From Fontivita pretiosa (lineage in GTDB: Bacteria; Planctomycetota; Phycisphaerae; Tepidisphaerales; Tepidisphaeraceae), in assembly GCF_050410795.1 (NCBI RefSeq), contig NZ_CP191258.1, positions 310,001 to 374,000 on the forward strand: a DNA stretch of 64,000 nt, given 5' to 3'. Shown one piece after another: positions 26,655 through 34,497 of the stretch. Positions within the stretch are counted from its first letter, which is position 1. Each line of letters starts with the position of its first letter. The position numbers and the translations under genes are program-made. The notes under the pieces were generated by a model. That model made no database searches. It was not told the DNA's origin and saw only the letters and a list, made by a program, of their open reading frames with translations.

Positions 26655-26705
26655 AAAAGGGGTCGGGAGTCTTTTTCGCCGCGGAAAAGACTCCCGACCC
26701 CTTTT
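26655..26705. repeat. REP-like perfect 21-bp inverted repeat
   Basis: Left arm 26655-26675 (core GGGGTCGGGAGTC, flanked by AAAA and TTTT) and right arm 26685-26705 are exact reverse complements around a 9-nt GC loop. The A/T tails stand out in this GC-rich region. It lies between the cmk start and the end of the outer-membrane protein gene, directly after that stop codon. It would work as an intrinsic terminator in either direction, and its form also suits a dispersed REP/MITE element. Confidence 0.75.
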
Positions 26706-27689
26706 TCAGCGGCTCACCTCCAGCCCGATCCGCAGGTACGGCTCATCGCTGGGCTCGGCCAGGCGATCCTGATCCCGCGTATCGAACCCGACGTTGAATT
26801 CCTGCGTGAAAACGTAGCCCCCCGCCACGATCAAGCTCACCCCATCCTGCGGCATCCAGCGCAAGCCCAGCTCGGCGCGGCGGGACTCATAGATCAGCCG
26901 GTCCGTCCCGCTGGACAGCGCGTCCCAGTGAAATGCCTCCCGACGCGACTTGAACTCGCCAAACATCGCCAGGTATTCCGCCAGCTTGTAGTCCGCACGA
27001 ACCGTCAGATCATCGGGAATGTAGTACGTGCCGCTGATCGTCAGCGCCGCCGTCGGTCGATACTCGATCGAGCTGAACGGAAACCCGACCGCCAGCAGCA
27101 GCGCGTTGTCCAGCTTCTTTCTGTACTGGAACCCCGGCAGCGGGATGTCCGGGAAGATCGTGCGGTTGCCATCATAGTTCAGCACGAAGCCGAAGGCCGT
27201 GTTCTGATCGAACTCGCGTCCGATCGCGAAGTCGGCCATGCCGTACCAGGCATTGACATCATCGAAGGCGCCCGCGCCGGCGTAGCCCAGCCCGACGGTG
27301 ATGCCCGCCAGCCAGCCGCTCCAGTCGGCGATGCCGACACCCAGCCCGATCGACGTATCGACGAGCTGGCTGGGCAGCCGCGGATCGCCGCTGGTGTTCA
27401 GGTGCGTGTAGTTGAACCCGAAGCGGGGATCGGCGCGTTGTTCGCTGAGCAGTCGCACACGACCCGACAGATCATAAAACGTCAAATCAAACTCGTCGGT
27501 GGCTTCCGTGGAGCCTTCGCCAAGCATCGCGAACTCGCCCTGCGCCTGCACGTGCTGTCCCTTGGGCCAGGGTTTGAGCAGCAGCTCCGGCCCGGTCTGG
27601 GCGAGTGCTATCGCCGGCGCGAACAGAATGAGGGGAAGGATCCAGGCGACAGGGCGCGCCTGCCGCCGCCGAGAGTAGGGTCGTGTCAT
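26706..27689 (-). CDS. Predicted outer-membrane beta-barrel protein
   Basis: A 327-residue exported protein. Signal peptide about 1-31 (ILPLILFAPAIALAQ), then alternating amphipathic strands rich in Tyr, Phe and Gly with many short turns (VGIADWSGWLAGITVGLGYAG, FAIGREFDQNTAFGFVLNYDG), ending LRIGLEVSR. This is the look of an outer-membrane barrel like those in planctomycete DUF6268-type proteins; the family name is a suggestion. ATG at 27689 is used rather than an upstream in-frame start because it opens the signal peptide. Substrate and role unknown. Confidence 0.7.
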   Translation of the reverse strand: MTRPYSRRRQARPVAWILPLILFAPAIALAQTGPELLLKPWPKGQHVQAQGEFAMLGEGSTEATDEFDLTFYDLSGRVRLLSEQRADPRFGFNYTHLNTSGDPRLPSQLVDTSIGLGVGIADWSGWLAGITVGLGYAGAGAFDDVNAWYGMADFAIGREFDQNTAFGFVLNYDGNRTIFPDIPLPGFQYRKKLDNALLLAVGFPFSSIEYRPTAALTISGTYYIPDDLTVRADYKLAEYLAMFGEFKSRREAFHWDALSSGTDRLIYESRRAELGLRWMPQDGVSLIVAGGYVFTQEFNVGFDTRDQDRLAEPSDEPYLRIGLEVSR

Positions 27690-27863
27690 GGTGCAGACAG
27701 ATACCGTCAATCGCGACGGACGGCAATTCCTGCGACGACGCCGACGGAAGTCGGATCCACCAGAAGCAGCGCGCCATGACGACCGGCTGTTGCAGCGGGG
27801 CGCCGGTTCCCGGGCTCCCGCCGCCAGGCCCGGCTGCGGCTCAGTGCGGCGCGGTTTGGGGGA

Positions 27864-29933
27864 TCAGATTTGCGGCCGTGGCTCGGTGAAGAGCATCGCG
27901 GCTGTTTCTTCGTCGATCAGGCGCTTCGCCCACGGCCAGCCCGAAGCGCCCGTCGAAACCCACGCACTGCCGCTCAGCCAATCGACCCGATCGACGGCTG
28001 AGCTCTCCAGCGAACGCAGCATCTGCCACGCCCCGCTTGCCTCTGGCTCGACCACCTGGAATGGTCGCATCATGTCGTGCTCCTCGTGGGCCAGGATGTG
28101 GCAGTGCCAGACGTACGCGCCGGGGCGGTCGAACGTGGCGATGATGCGCGTCACCTCGCCGGGCATCATCTGCACGGTGTCCTGCCAGCCCTCGTTGATC
28201 TGCGGTGCCCGCGGTCGCCCGGCCAGGCGGATGCTGTCCGGCACGATCCCGCCGGTGATCGGATCGAGACTGAAGCTGAACTTCTGTCGACTGAGGACCT
28301 GGAAACGAACCAGATGCAGGTGGATCGGGTGGGCATCCGGCGTGGTGTTGTACACTTCCCAGATCTCCGTGTCATGGAGCAGCGGTGTCTCGGTGACAGG
28401 CTCCAGGAAACCGATGGGGCCGTCATCCGAGCCGCCGACCGTGCCGAGCATCGGTGTGATCCGCAGGTATTCATCTTCGACCTCGAACAGTCCCAGCTTG
28501 CGGACTTTGGCGGCACCGGTGAGCGAATCAGTGCTGGGAGTGAGCGGGGCGATCAATGGCGGCTGCCCCGGCCCGCCACGCAGCGTCGCGGGCAGCGGGT
28601 TGTCCGGCACACTCACCCTCGTGCCGACACGGAACTGCATGATCTGTCCGGTGGTCTGCGGGTCGGCGGCGGCGCCCTTGGGGAATGGCGTCTTGGCTGT
28701 GTTGCGCATGATGATCGACTGCCCGGCGGCCGGCGCGAAGTCCACGATGACGTCTGCGCGCTGCCCCGGCGCGATTACAAGAGAGGTCAGCGACACCGGC
28801 GCGTTGAGCATCCCCTGTTCCGATCCGATCTGGATGATCGGCAGCGTCCCCTTCGAGGTTGCCAGCGACAGGCTGTAGAACCGTGAATCCGAAGCATTCA
28901 GCAGGCGAAGGCGGTACTTGCGTGGCTCGACGTTGTAGTATGGCCAGGCCTTGCCATTGACCAGGATCGTGTCGCCGAACATCTCGGGCATGGTGCTGGG
29001 ATCGATGCTCTGGCCAGTGTCTGGATTGACGGCCCGCATCGTCGGATAGAACAGCTCGCCGGAAGCGGTAAACAGCTTGTCCTGAATCGCGATAGGCAGT
29101 TCATACTGTCCCCAGGGCAGGCCCCAGGCGTTGTTGGCATCGCCGGTGTCGTAGGCGTCGCGGATGAGGTAAAAGCCGGCGAGTCCGGCGTAGGCATGCA
29201 GGCGGGTGATCCCCATGGAGTGATCGTGGTACCAGAGCGTGGCGGCGGGCTGGTCGTTGTCATACGTGAACGTGCGCTTGACATAGTCTGGTCCGACCTC
29301 GCGCGGATTGCCATGGGAATCCAGCGGCGGGGTGTACCACTGCTGAGGCAGGCCGTCGCTGGCGGACTCGGTGTGCCCGCCATGCAGGTGTGTGACGATC
29401 GGGATGCCCAGCTTGGGCGTCGCCTGGGGATTGAACAGGCTGTAGTCCACGGCCGAGACGTTATTTCCCGCCGCGTCGAAGGTGCGGACGACGAATTGAT
29501 CCAGTGTAAGTGGTCTGGGCGAGTCGTCAGTGGTGTCCCACAACTCGTTTCTCCAGGTGACGATCACGGGCGTGCCGGATTGAACAACGAAGCTGCGCCC
29601 GGGATAGGTTGCGGTTGCCGCCGACGTGCCGTAGCCGTACAGTCGCGTTTTGACGGGCCTGCGTGTGGACGGGTCAATCAGCCCCAGTCCCAGATCCTGC
29701 TCGATGGGATAGACCCCCAGGTCGTAGACCTGTGTGTTGCCCACGACTGTAGGCTGGAAGGTAAAGCCTTCCAGGGCGTTGGGCATGGGATTGACGAACT
29801 TGGGCACCAGCAGCGGGTCCAGCAGGCCCGGCATGGCCGCGGCCAGCAGCCGGCGAGGCTCCAACGTTTCAATCACCGCATTAAACACAGGACTTTTTGA
29901 TCGTGTTGCATGTGGCTTGGCGACGCTGAACAT
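27864..29933 (-). CDS. Multicopper oxidase with LEPR-XLL N-terminus (CotA/bilirubin-oxidase-like)
   Basis: Oxidises a substrate and reduces O2 to water with four coppers; could oxidise phenolics or metals such as Mn(II) or Cu(I). The 689 residues have IETLEPRRLLAAA at 21-33, the planctomycete LEPR-XLL motif of exported proteins. All four copper motifs are present: HLHGGH, WYHDHSMG, HPIHLHLVRF and HCHILAHEEHDMM, the last with a T1 Met. Domains are cupredoxin-like, as in CotA. GGAGG lies before ATG 29933. No dockerin or PEP-CTERM is present. The end (about 60 residues) is family-specific. Confidence 0.92.
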   Translation of the reverse strand: MFSVAKPHATRSKSPVFNAVIETLEPRRLLAAAMPGLLDPLLVPKFVNPMPNALEGFTFQPTVVGNTQVYDLGVYPIEQDLGLGLIDPSTRRPVKTRLYGYGTSAATATYPGRSFVVQSGTPVIVTWRNELWDTTDDSPRPLTLDQFVVRTFDAAGNNVSAVDYSLFNPQATPKLGIPIVTHLHGGHTESASDGLPQQWYTPPLDSHGNPREVGPDYVKRTFTYDNDQPAATLWYHDHSMGITRLHAYAGLAGFYLIRDAYDTGDANNAWGLPWGQYELPIAIQDKLFTASGELFYPTMRAVNPDTGQSIDPSTMPEMFGDTILVNGKAWPYYNVEPRKYRLRLLNASDSRFYSLSLATSKGTLPIIQIGSEQGMLNAPVSLTSLVIAPGQRADVIVDFAPAAGQSIIMRNTAKTPFPKGAAADPQTTGQIMQFRVGTRVSVPDNPLPATLRGGPGQPPLIAPLTPSTDSLTGAAKVRKLGLFEVEDEYLRITPMLGTVGGSDDGPIGFLEPVTETPLLHDTEIWEVYNTTPDAHPIHLHLVRFQVLSRQKFSFSLDPITGGIVPDSIRLAGRPRAPQINEGWQDTVQMMPGEVTRIIATFDRPGAYVWHCHILAHEEHDMMRPFQVVEPEASGAWQMLRSLESSAVDRVDWLSGSAWVSTGASGWPWAKRLIDEETAAMLFTEPRPQI

Positions 29934-30129
29934 GAGTGGCCTCCGGGTCGAGACAGGTGATCAACGATTCGCCTGATCCGCTGTTATCCGTGGCAGAAGT
30001 GCCTTCCCTGAAGTTGCCGCGCCTGGAGCCATGTTAACCGTGGATGCGGCGACAAATCAAGATAAAAAGAGATAATAGTCTTGTTATTGATGTGCTTAGA
30101 TATGTTGATTTGGCTGTTTCAGCGGAGCG

Positions 30130-31014
30130 CTATTTGGTCGAGGCGTTGTAGCGCGGGCTGGCGGCCCAGTTGAGCTTCTCTGCCAGCATCCGCCACTCCC
30201 GCGAGGCAGGGTTATCGATCAGCAGCACGTCCCTGGCGGCGCGCTGCACGACGATGCGGTCGCCGGCCTTGACGTTGGTGCTCTCCTGTCCGTCGCAGAA
30301 CAGCGTGGTGCCACGGTTGACGCGCCGCGCCGTCACCAGCACTTTGTTCTGCGAGGAGATCACGATCGGACGGAACGAGAGACTGTGCGGGCAAATCGGC
30401 GTGATGCACATCGCCTCCATCGTCGGGCTGAGGATCGGCCCGCCAGCGCTCATGCTGTACGCGGTTGATCCGCTGGGCGTGGCGATGATCATCCCGTCGC
30501 CCAGGAAACGCACGCCCGGATCGTTCTCCGGGCCGACGATCAGCTCGATCATGCGGAACGGCGGACCGGCGGTGACGACCGCGTCATTCAGCGCGGTGGA
30601 GACGAAGCGTCTTTTGGCGGCCACCTCCGCCGAGTCGGTCGGATCGCACTTGACGTCGGCGTCGAGCACCGACGCCTCGATCGCCTGCCGCGAGCTGATC
30701 GGCAATTGTCCGGCCAGAAGCTTTTCCAGATTGTCCTTGAACTCCGCCGGGGTGAAGCTGGCCAGGAATCCCAGTCGGCCGAAGTTCACGCCCATCATGG
30801 GGACTTGCCGCCCATGCAGGCGGCGCGCGGTGGCCAGCAGGGTTCCATCTCCACCGAACACGAGTATCGCGTCGGTATCGATCGTCGTCAGATCGACTCC
30901 GGAGTCGGTATCGACGGCGACGACGTCGGCGCGTTGTCGAACCCAGGGCACCAGTTCTTCGACGGCCTGGCGCACGCGGGGTTTGGAGACGTTGGCGACG
31001 ATGACAAGCTTCAC
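30130..31014 (-). CDS. nadK: NAD kinase (ATP-NAD kinase)
   Basis: Makes NADP from NAD. The 294 residues include the diacylglycerol-kinase-like motif FGGDGTLLATAR (53-64), VNFGRLGFLASF, a TALNDAVV segment (the NE/ND motif), and DGMIIATPSGSTAYSMSAGGPI with TPICPHSLSFRPIV. The start codon is GTG at 31012-31014 and overlaps the TGA of the four-helix-bundle gene upstream (GTGA). Translation therefore begins within the heptamer array of the inserted cassette, and nadK may be coupled to it. Confidence 0.94.
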   Translation of the reverse strand: MKLVIVANVSKPRVRQAVEELVPWVRQRADVVAVDTDSGVDLTTIDTDAILVFGGDGTLLATARRLHGRQVPMMGVNFGRLGFLASFTPAEFKDNLEKLLAGQLPISSRQAIEASVLDADVKCDPTDSAEVAAKRRFVSTALNDAVVTAGPPFRMIELIVGPENDPGVRFLGDGMIIATPSGSTAYSMSAGGPILSPTMEAMCITPICPHSLSFRPIVISSQNKVLVTARRVNRGTTLFCDGQESTNVKAGDRIVVQRAARDVLLIDNPASREWRMLAEKLNWAASPRYNASTK

Positions 31015-31412
31015 GATTTTCGATTTGCGATTTGCGATTTGCGATTTGCTCTCTCGGCAGCAAGCGACTGCGCAGTTGTTCGCCGAGACGCAACGATGAT
31101 TGCCAGTATCTCTTCGGCCTCGAGGTAAAGCGGCCGAATCCGTGCAGGTTTAATGAGTTCGGCTTCCATGATCAGTTCCAGCCAGTATAGGCTCTCGTCG
31201 GCTTCCTCTTCGACAATGCCAAGCTTCGAGTAGAACTCCGCTTTGGATCGACCGCGACAAGCGGCGCGGTAGTTCGCGCCGACCGATGTCGCGCAGCGAC
31301 CCAACTGAGCTGCAATGACACGCCCCGCGCAACTATCCGGAAGCACGTCAATGAGTTTAAGGACCCGCAAGGCGAATCTCTTGGTCCGCCGAATCATATC
31401 CGCCTCCGTCAT
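31011..31412 (-). CDS. Four helix bundle protein (S23/IVP family) in a repeat-flanked cassette
   Basis: A 133-residue all-helical protein of the family first seen in 23S rRNA intervening sequences and related to the Avd proteins of diversity-generating retroelements. Seen: RFALRVLKLIDVLP, AAQLGRCATSVGANYRAACRGRSKAEFYSKLGIVEEEADESLYWLELI, and a final helix EAEEILAIIVASRRTT. The last 13 residues (RANRKSQIANRKS) are translation of the flanking GCAAATC array. AGGAGG stands before ATG 31412. No reverse transcriptase or variable repeat is nearby, so it is not a retroelement here. Function of these standalone genes is unknown; RNA binding is suspected. Confidence 0.85.
   Translation of the reverse strand: MTEADMIRRTKRFALRVLKLIDVLPDSCAGRVIAAQLGRCATSVGANYRAACRGRSKAEFYSKLGIVEEEADESLYWLELIMEAELIKPARIRPLYLEAEEILAIIVASRRTTAQSLAAERANRKSQIANRKS
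31015..31049. repeat. Heptamer array (GATTTGC)5, left side of the four-helix cassette
   Basis: Five tandem heptamers from 31015: GATTTTC, then four exact GATTTGC. It overlaps the 3' end of the four-helix-bundle gene and abuts the nadK GTG. The array at 31444-31482 is the same unit in the opposite orientation. Confidence 0.9.
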
Positions 31413-31443
31413 CGAACCTCCTATTCGTAAGGGGACTGGGCCC

Positions 31444-31482
31444 AATCGCAAATCGCAAATCAAAAATCGCAAATCGAAAAAC
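31444..31482. repeat. Inverted heptamer array (GCAAATC)n, right side of the four-helix cassette
   Basis: Partial AATC, then GCAAATC, GCAAATC, AAAAATC, GCAAATC and GAAAAAC. This is the reverse complement of the 31015-31049 array with some drift, so the pair forms imperfect terminal inverted repeats about 470 bp apart. It ends 6 bp before the SRP RNA gene. Confidence 0.88.
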
Positions 31483-31487
31483 GCGAT

Positions 31488-31609
31488 CGCCGCGGAAGAC
31501 GACCGGGGACTCGACGGCACAGGACCGGATCTGCTTAGGGCTGCTTCCTTTCGGACCTGACCCGGTTCGCAGCCGACCCTTGCATCGGACCCGGCCGTCT
31601 TCCGCGGCG
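31488..31609 (-). ncRNA. ffs: Bacterial small signal recognition particle RNA (4.5S type)
   Basis: The minus strand contains the universal SRP Alu-less core GGTCAGGTCCGAAAGGAAGC, with a GAAA (GNRA) tetraloop closing the apical hairpin and the asymmetric Ffh-binding loop around it. The outer stem is formed by 31590-31609 pairing with 31488-31507 over about 20 bp with one mismatch. Length is about 122 nt. It binds Ffh and directs ribosomes making membrane proteins to FtsY. It is transcribed toward the four-helix cassette and nadK. The ends are set from the stem and could be off by a few bases. Confidence 0.93.
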
Positions 31610-31753
31610 ACGGCGAAAAGCTCCATGACGGCAGGCGTGTTGCGCCATTGCTGGCGGCATTAACTATATCCGACCGACCGATCCAATGCCACTGGCGCCA
31701 GGGAATTGAGGTGCGCCTTCGATCTGTGACCGGTGCGCGGATAAGCTAAGAGC

Positions 31754-32185
31754 ATGAGGCACATTGCGGTCATCAGCGAAACGCTCCAGACGCAGACACG
31801 CACCGAAATGATCGACGTGACTGATCGCGTGCAGAGGCTGGTGCGGCAGCGCGGCGTCCATGAAGGATTCGTCATCGTCTACATCCCGCACACCACCGCC
31901 GCCGTCACCATCAACGAGCACGCCGACCCGGACGTGCAGCACGATATCCTGGCCAAACTCGACGCTTTGGTGCCGCAACTGGAGAGCTTCTATCAGCACG
32001 ATGAGGGAAACAGCGACGCCCACGTCAAAACCGCCCTGGTTGGCAACTCCGTCACGGTTCTGATCGAAAAAGGCCAGCTACTGCTTGGCCGCTGGCAGGG
32101 CATCTTCTTCTGCGAATTCGACGGGCCCCGGGAAAGGAGAATGAATGTGAAGATCGTGAGCCTGGACCCGCCGAGCACGGATTGA
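31754..32185 (+). CDS. YjbQ / UPF0047 family protein
   Basis: A 143-residue single-domain protein of the YjbQ family, members of which have been linked to a weak thiamine-phosphate synthase activity. Signature pieces are FVIVYIPHTTAAVTINEHADPDVQHDIL, HDEGNSDAHVKTALVGNSVTVLI and LLLGRWQGIFFCEFDGPRERRMNVKIV. The conserved His and Asp/Glu residues in PHTT, NEHAD and EGNSDAH probably bind metal. The start ATG follows GATAAGCTAAGAGC, without a Shine-Dalgarno. True physiological role is unsettled. Confidence 0.9.
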   Translation: MRHIAVISETLQTQTRTEMIDVTDRVQRLVRQRGVHEGFVIVYIPHTTAAVTINEHADPDVQHDILAKLDALVPQLESFYQHDEGNSDAHVKTALVGNSVTVLIEKGQLLLGRWQGIFFCEFDGPRERRMNVKIVSLDPPSTD

Positions 32186-32256
32186 GATGCAGGGTATCGG
32201 ATGACGGAGCCGGCCGCTGCATTCGGCATCCGTCGTTGGGCGTTCGTCGCTGGGCT

Positions 32257-33570
32257 TTACTCGTGTCGCAGCGCCTCGATCGGGTCCATCTTCGCCGCGG
32301 TGACGGCCGGGTACAGCCCGAAGCCAATGCCGATCATGCCGCTGACGACGAAGCTGGCCACCACCGACCAGGTCGTGATGTTCGTCGGATACGAGGCGTT
32401 GCCCAGTTTGGCCACAAGGACGGGCAGGAGCTTGGCAACCGACGTGCCCAGGCCAATGCCGATCAGCCCGCCGGTCAGTGAGATCACCGTGGTCTCGACC
32501 AGGAACTGAAGCGTGATGTGCCGCTGCTTGGCACCCAGGGCGCGGCGGATGCCGATCTCGCGCGTCCGCTCGGTCACCGTCGCCAGCATGATGTTCATGA
32601 TTCCGATCCCCCCGACCACCAGCGAAAAGCTGGCAATCCCCACCATGATGAAGTTGAACATGCGGTTGAGCGCCTCGGCGTTGCGGAGGATCTGGATCGG
32701 CGCCTTGACCGTAACGTCCTTCATGCCCGGATGCCCGATCGCCAGCAGGTTCTGGGCGATGCCGGCGATCTTCTCCACGTCCTCGGTTCGCGATGCTTTC
32801 AGCCAGCATTCGCTCAATTCGATCTGCTTGCGCTCCATGGATCCTGCCTGGCGGCGAAGGATCGAGTCGCCGAAGACCTGCCGCGCCAGTGTCAGCGGGA
32901 AATAGATATCCTGATCGATGTCGCGGAGCATGATGCCGGCGCTGTCGGAGCCGGCGCGCAGCCCGGTCGGCTCCAGCACCCCGATCACGGTCAGGATGAT
33001 CACCGGCCCGCTGCCGCTGGTGCCGACCTGAATCGTCTGTCCAAGCGGATCCTGGTAAGGAAACAGTTGCTGCTTGGCGTGGGCACCGATGACGCAGACC
33101 GCTTCGGCACGATCGTACTGAAGCTGCGTGAAGTACTCTCCGCGAGCAAGCTGAAGGTTAATCACCTCAAAGATTTCCGGCGTGGTGCCGATCGCGTTGG
33201 CGTTGGCGCGAATATCTCCCAGCGTCACCCGCTGCTCCGTATCGCGCAGCGGCACCACCTTCGCCAGCCCGGGGATCGTCATCAGCCGCTCCAGATCGGC
33301 CCGCTTCAGGCCGTACTCCAGCACGCGCTGAGTTCGGCTGGAAGCGTCCATACTTTCCGGCGGGCGGGTGGAGCGCACCAGGATGTTCTGCGCTCCAAGC
33401 TTGTCCATCTGCTTGCGAGCTTCCAGCTTGGCGCCGTTGCCGATCGCCACCATGATGATCACCGCCGCCACGCCGAAGATGATCCCCAGTGCCGTCAGCA
33501 GGCTGCGCAGCTTGTGCAGATGCAGGTTCTTCAGTCCCAGACGCAGAGTTTCGTAAAGAAAGTTCAGCAT
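32257..33570 (-). CDS. MacB-like ABC transporter permease
   Basis: A 437-residue inner-membrane protein with the MacB/FtsX layout: a first membrane helix (LLTALGIIFGVAAVIIMVAIGNGA), a large periplasmic domain of about 220 residues, then three C-terminal helices starting FNFIMVGIASFSLVVGGIGIMNIMLATVTERTREIGIRRALGA, the diagnostic coupling segment. ATG at 33570 is preferred; the longer frame adds a non-membrane lead. Such permeases work with a separate LolD/MacB ATPase in mechanotransmission, lipoprotein release or export. No ATPase gene is next to it. Confidence 0.88.
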   Translation of the reverse strand: MLNFLYETLRLGLKNLHLHKLRSLLTALGIIFGVAAVIIMVAIGNGAKLEARKQMDKLGAQNILVRSTRPPESMDASSRTQRVLEYGLKRADLERLMTIPGLAKVVPLRDTEQRVTLGDIRANANAIGTTPEIFEVINLQLARGEYFTQLQYDRAEAVCVIGAHAKQQLFPYQDPLGQTIQVGTSGSGPVIILTVIGVLEPTGLRAGSDSAGIMLRDIDQDIYFPLTLARQVFGDSILRRQAGSMERKQIELSECWLKASRTEDVEKIAGIAQNLLAIGHPGMKDVTVKAPIQILRNAEALNRMFNFIMVGIASFSLVVGGIGIMNIMLATVTERTREIGIRRALGAKQRHITLQFLVETTVISLTGGLIGIGLGTSVAKLLPVLVAKLGNASYPTNITTWSVVASFVVSGMIGIGFGLYPAVTAAKMDPIEALRHE

Positions 33571-33676
33571 GGGGTCGCAATCAGGGCGCGTTGCCTGTTG
33601 TACATTGCGGGCCGACAGTTGTTGACAACAGCCAGCCAACAACTCACAACAACTATTTTATAGCGAGGACCATTCT

Positions 33677-34015
33677 ATGTCCGAGACGATCTTCTCCAAA
33701 ATCATCGCCCGGCAGATCCCCGCGAGGATCGCCTACGAGGACGACAAATACATCGCCATTCACGACATTCAGCCGCAGGCACCGGTGCATCTGCTGATCA
33801 TCACCAAGAAGGTGATTCCCACGCTTAATGACCTGGAGCCGGAGGATGCGGAACTGGTCGGCGGCATGTTCCTGGTCGCCAAGAAACTGATGCGCGAAAT
33901 GGGCCACACGGATTACCGCGCGGTGTTCAACTGCGGCCCCGGCGCGCAGCAGTCGGTGTTCCACCTGCACCTGCATGTGCTGGCCGGGCGGAAGTTCACC
34001 TGGCCGCCGGGGTGA
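33677..34015 (+). CDS. HIT family protein (HINT-like purine nucleoside phosphoramidase)
   Basis: A 112-residue protein of HINT size. It begins TIFSKIIARQIPARIAYEDDKYIAIHDIQPQAP, followed by VHLLIITKKVIPTLNDL, and has the histidine triad in SVFHLHLHVLAGR (HxHxH). This fits the branch that hydrolyses adenosine 5'-phosphoramidates. In-cell substrate is unknown. It stands divergent from the permease and is followed by the small basic protein gene. Confidence 0.93.
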   Translation: MSETIFSKIIARQIPARIAYEDDKYIAIHDIQPQAPVHLLIITKKVIPTLNDLEPEDAELVGGMFLVAKKLMREMGHTDYRAVFNCGPGAQQSVFHLHLHVLAGRKFTWPPG

Positions 34016-34145
34016 GGCACCTGCCGCAGGTTGCCCCGCGACCTTGCGTGCAGCGGGCGGCATTTTGCGTGGCGAGATGGACATGGCTGGCCCGTGGGTT
34101 GCATCCGTTGCCTGACCCACGTGACTCGAAAGGAGGTCACCAGCC

Positions 34146-34445
34146 ATGCCCCGCGGCGAGAAGACCAAATACACCGGCAAGCAGCAACGTCAGGCTGAAC
34201 ATATCGAGCAAGGTTACAGGAAGCGAGGCGTGCCCGAGGACGAGGCCGAACGCCGCGCCTGGGCGACGGTCAACAAGATCTACGGCGGCGGGGAAAAGAG
34301 CGGATCCGGCCGCGGAAAAGCGACCAACCGCGATGTGTACCGTCGTGCGGGCAAAAAGGGCGGGCGTGCGGCGGCGGCTCGCCCCAAGGCGGCCCGATCC
34401 GCCTCCGCGCGAAAAGCCGCACGAACCCGCGCACGCTCGCGGTAA
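34146..34445 (+). CDS. Small basic protein with histone-like Lys/Arg/Ala tail
   Basis: A 99-residue protein behind a strong AAAGGAGGT. The first half (MPRGEKTKYTGKQQRQAEHIEQGY...VPEDEAERRAWATVNK) resembles a small bacterial family often labelled plasmid stabilization protein, though no such function is shown. The second half is Gly/Ser, then Ala/Lys/Arg-rich (GKKGGRAAAARPKAARS...), like a histone H1 tail and probably DNA- or RNA-binding. It is not in an obvious operon. Confidence 0.72.
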   Translation: MPRGEKTKYTGKQQRQAEHIEQGYRKRGVPEDEAERRAWATVNKIYGGGEKSGSGRGKATNRDVYRRAGKKGGRAAAARPKAARSASARKAARTRARSR

Positions 34446-34497
34446 GCGGATTCGCGGCCGGCACGATCAGATCGCGTCCGACCCCGTCATCGACGCG

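Noticed and set aside
31015..31482. Heptamer arrays read as a CRISPR array
   Set aside because: Units are 7 bp, contiguous and without spacers; the two arrays are inverted and flank a gene.
31011..31482. Diversity-generating retroelement based on the Avd-like four-helix protein
   Set aside because: No reverse transcriptase, template/variable repeat or adenine-mutagenised target is present.
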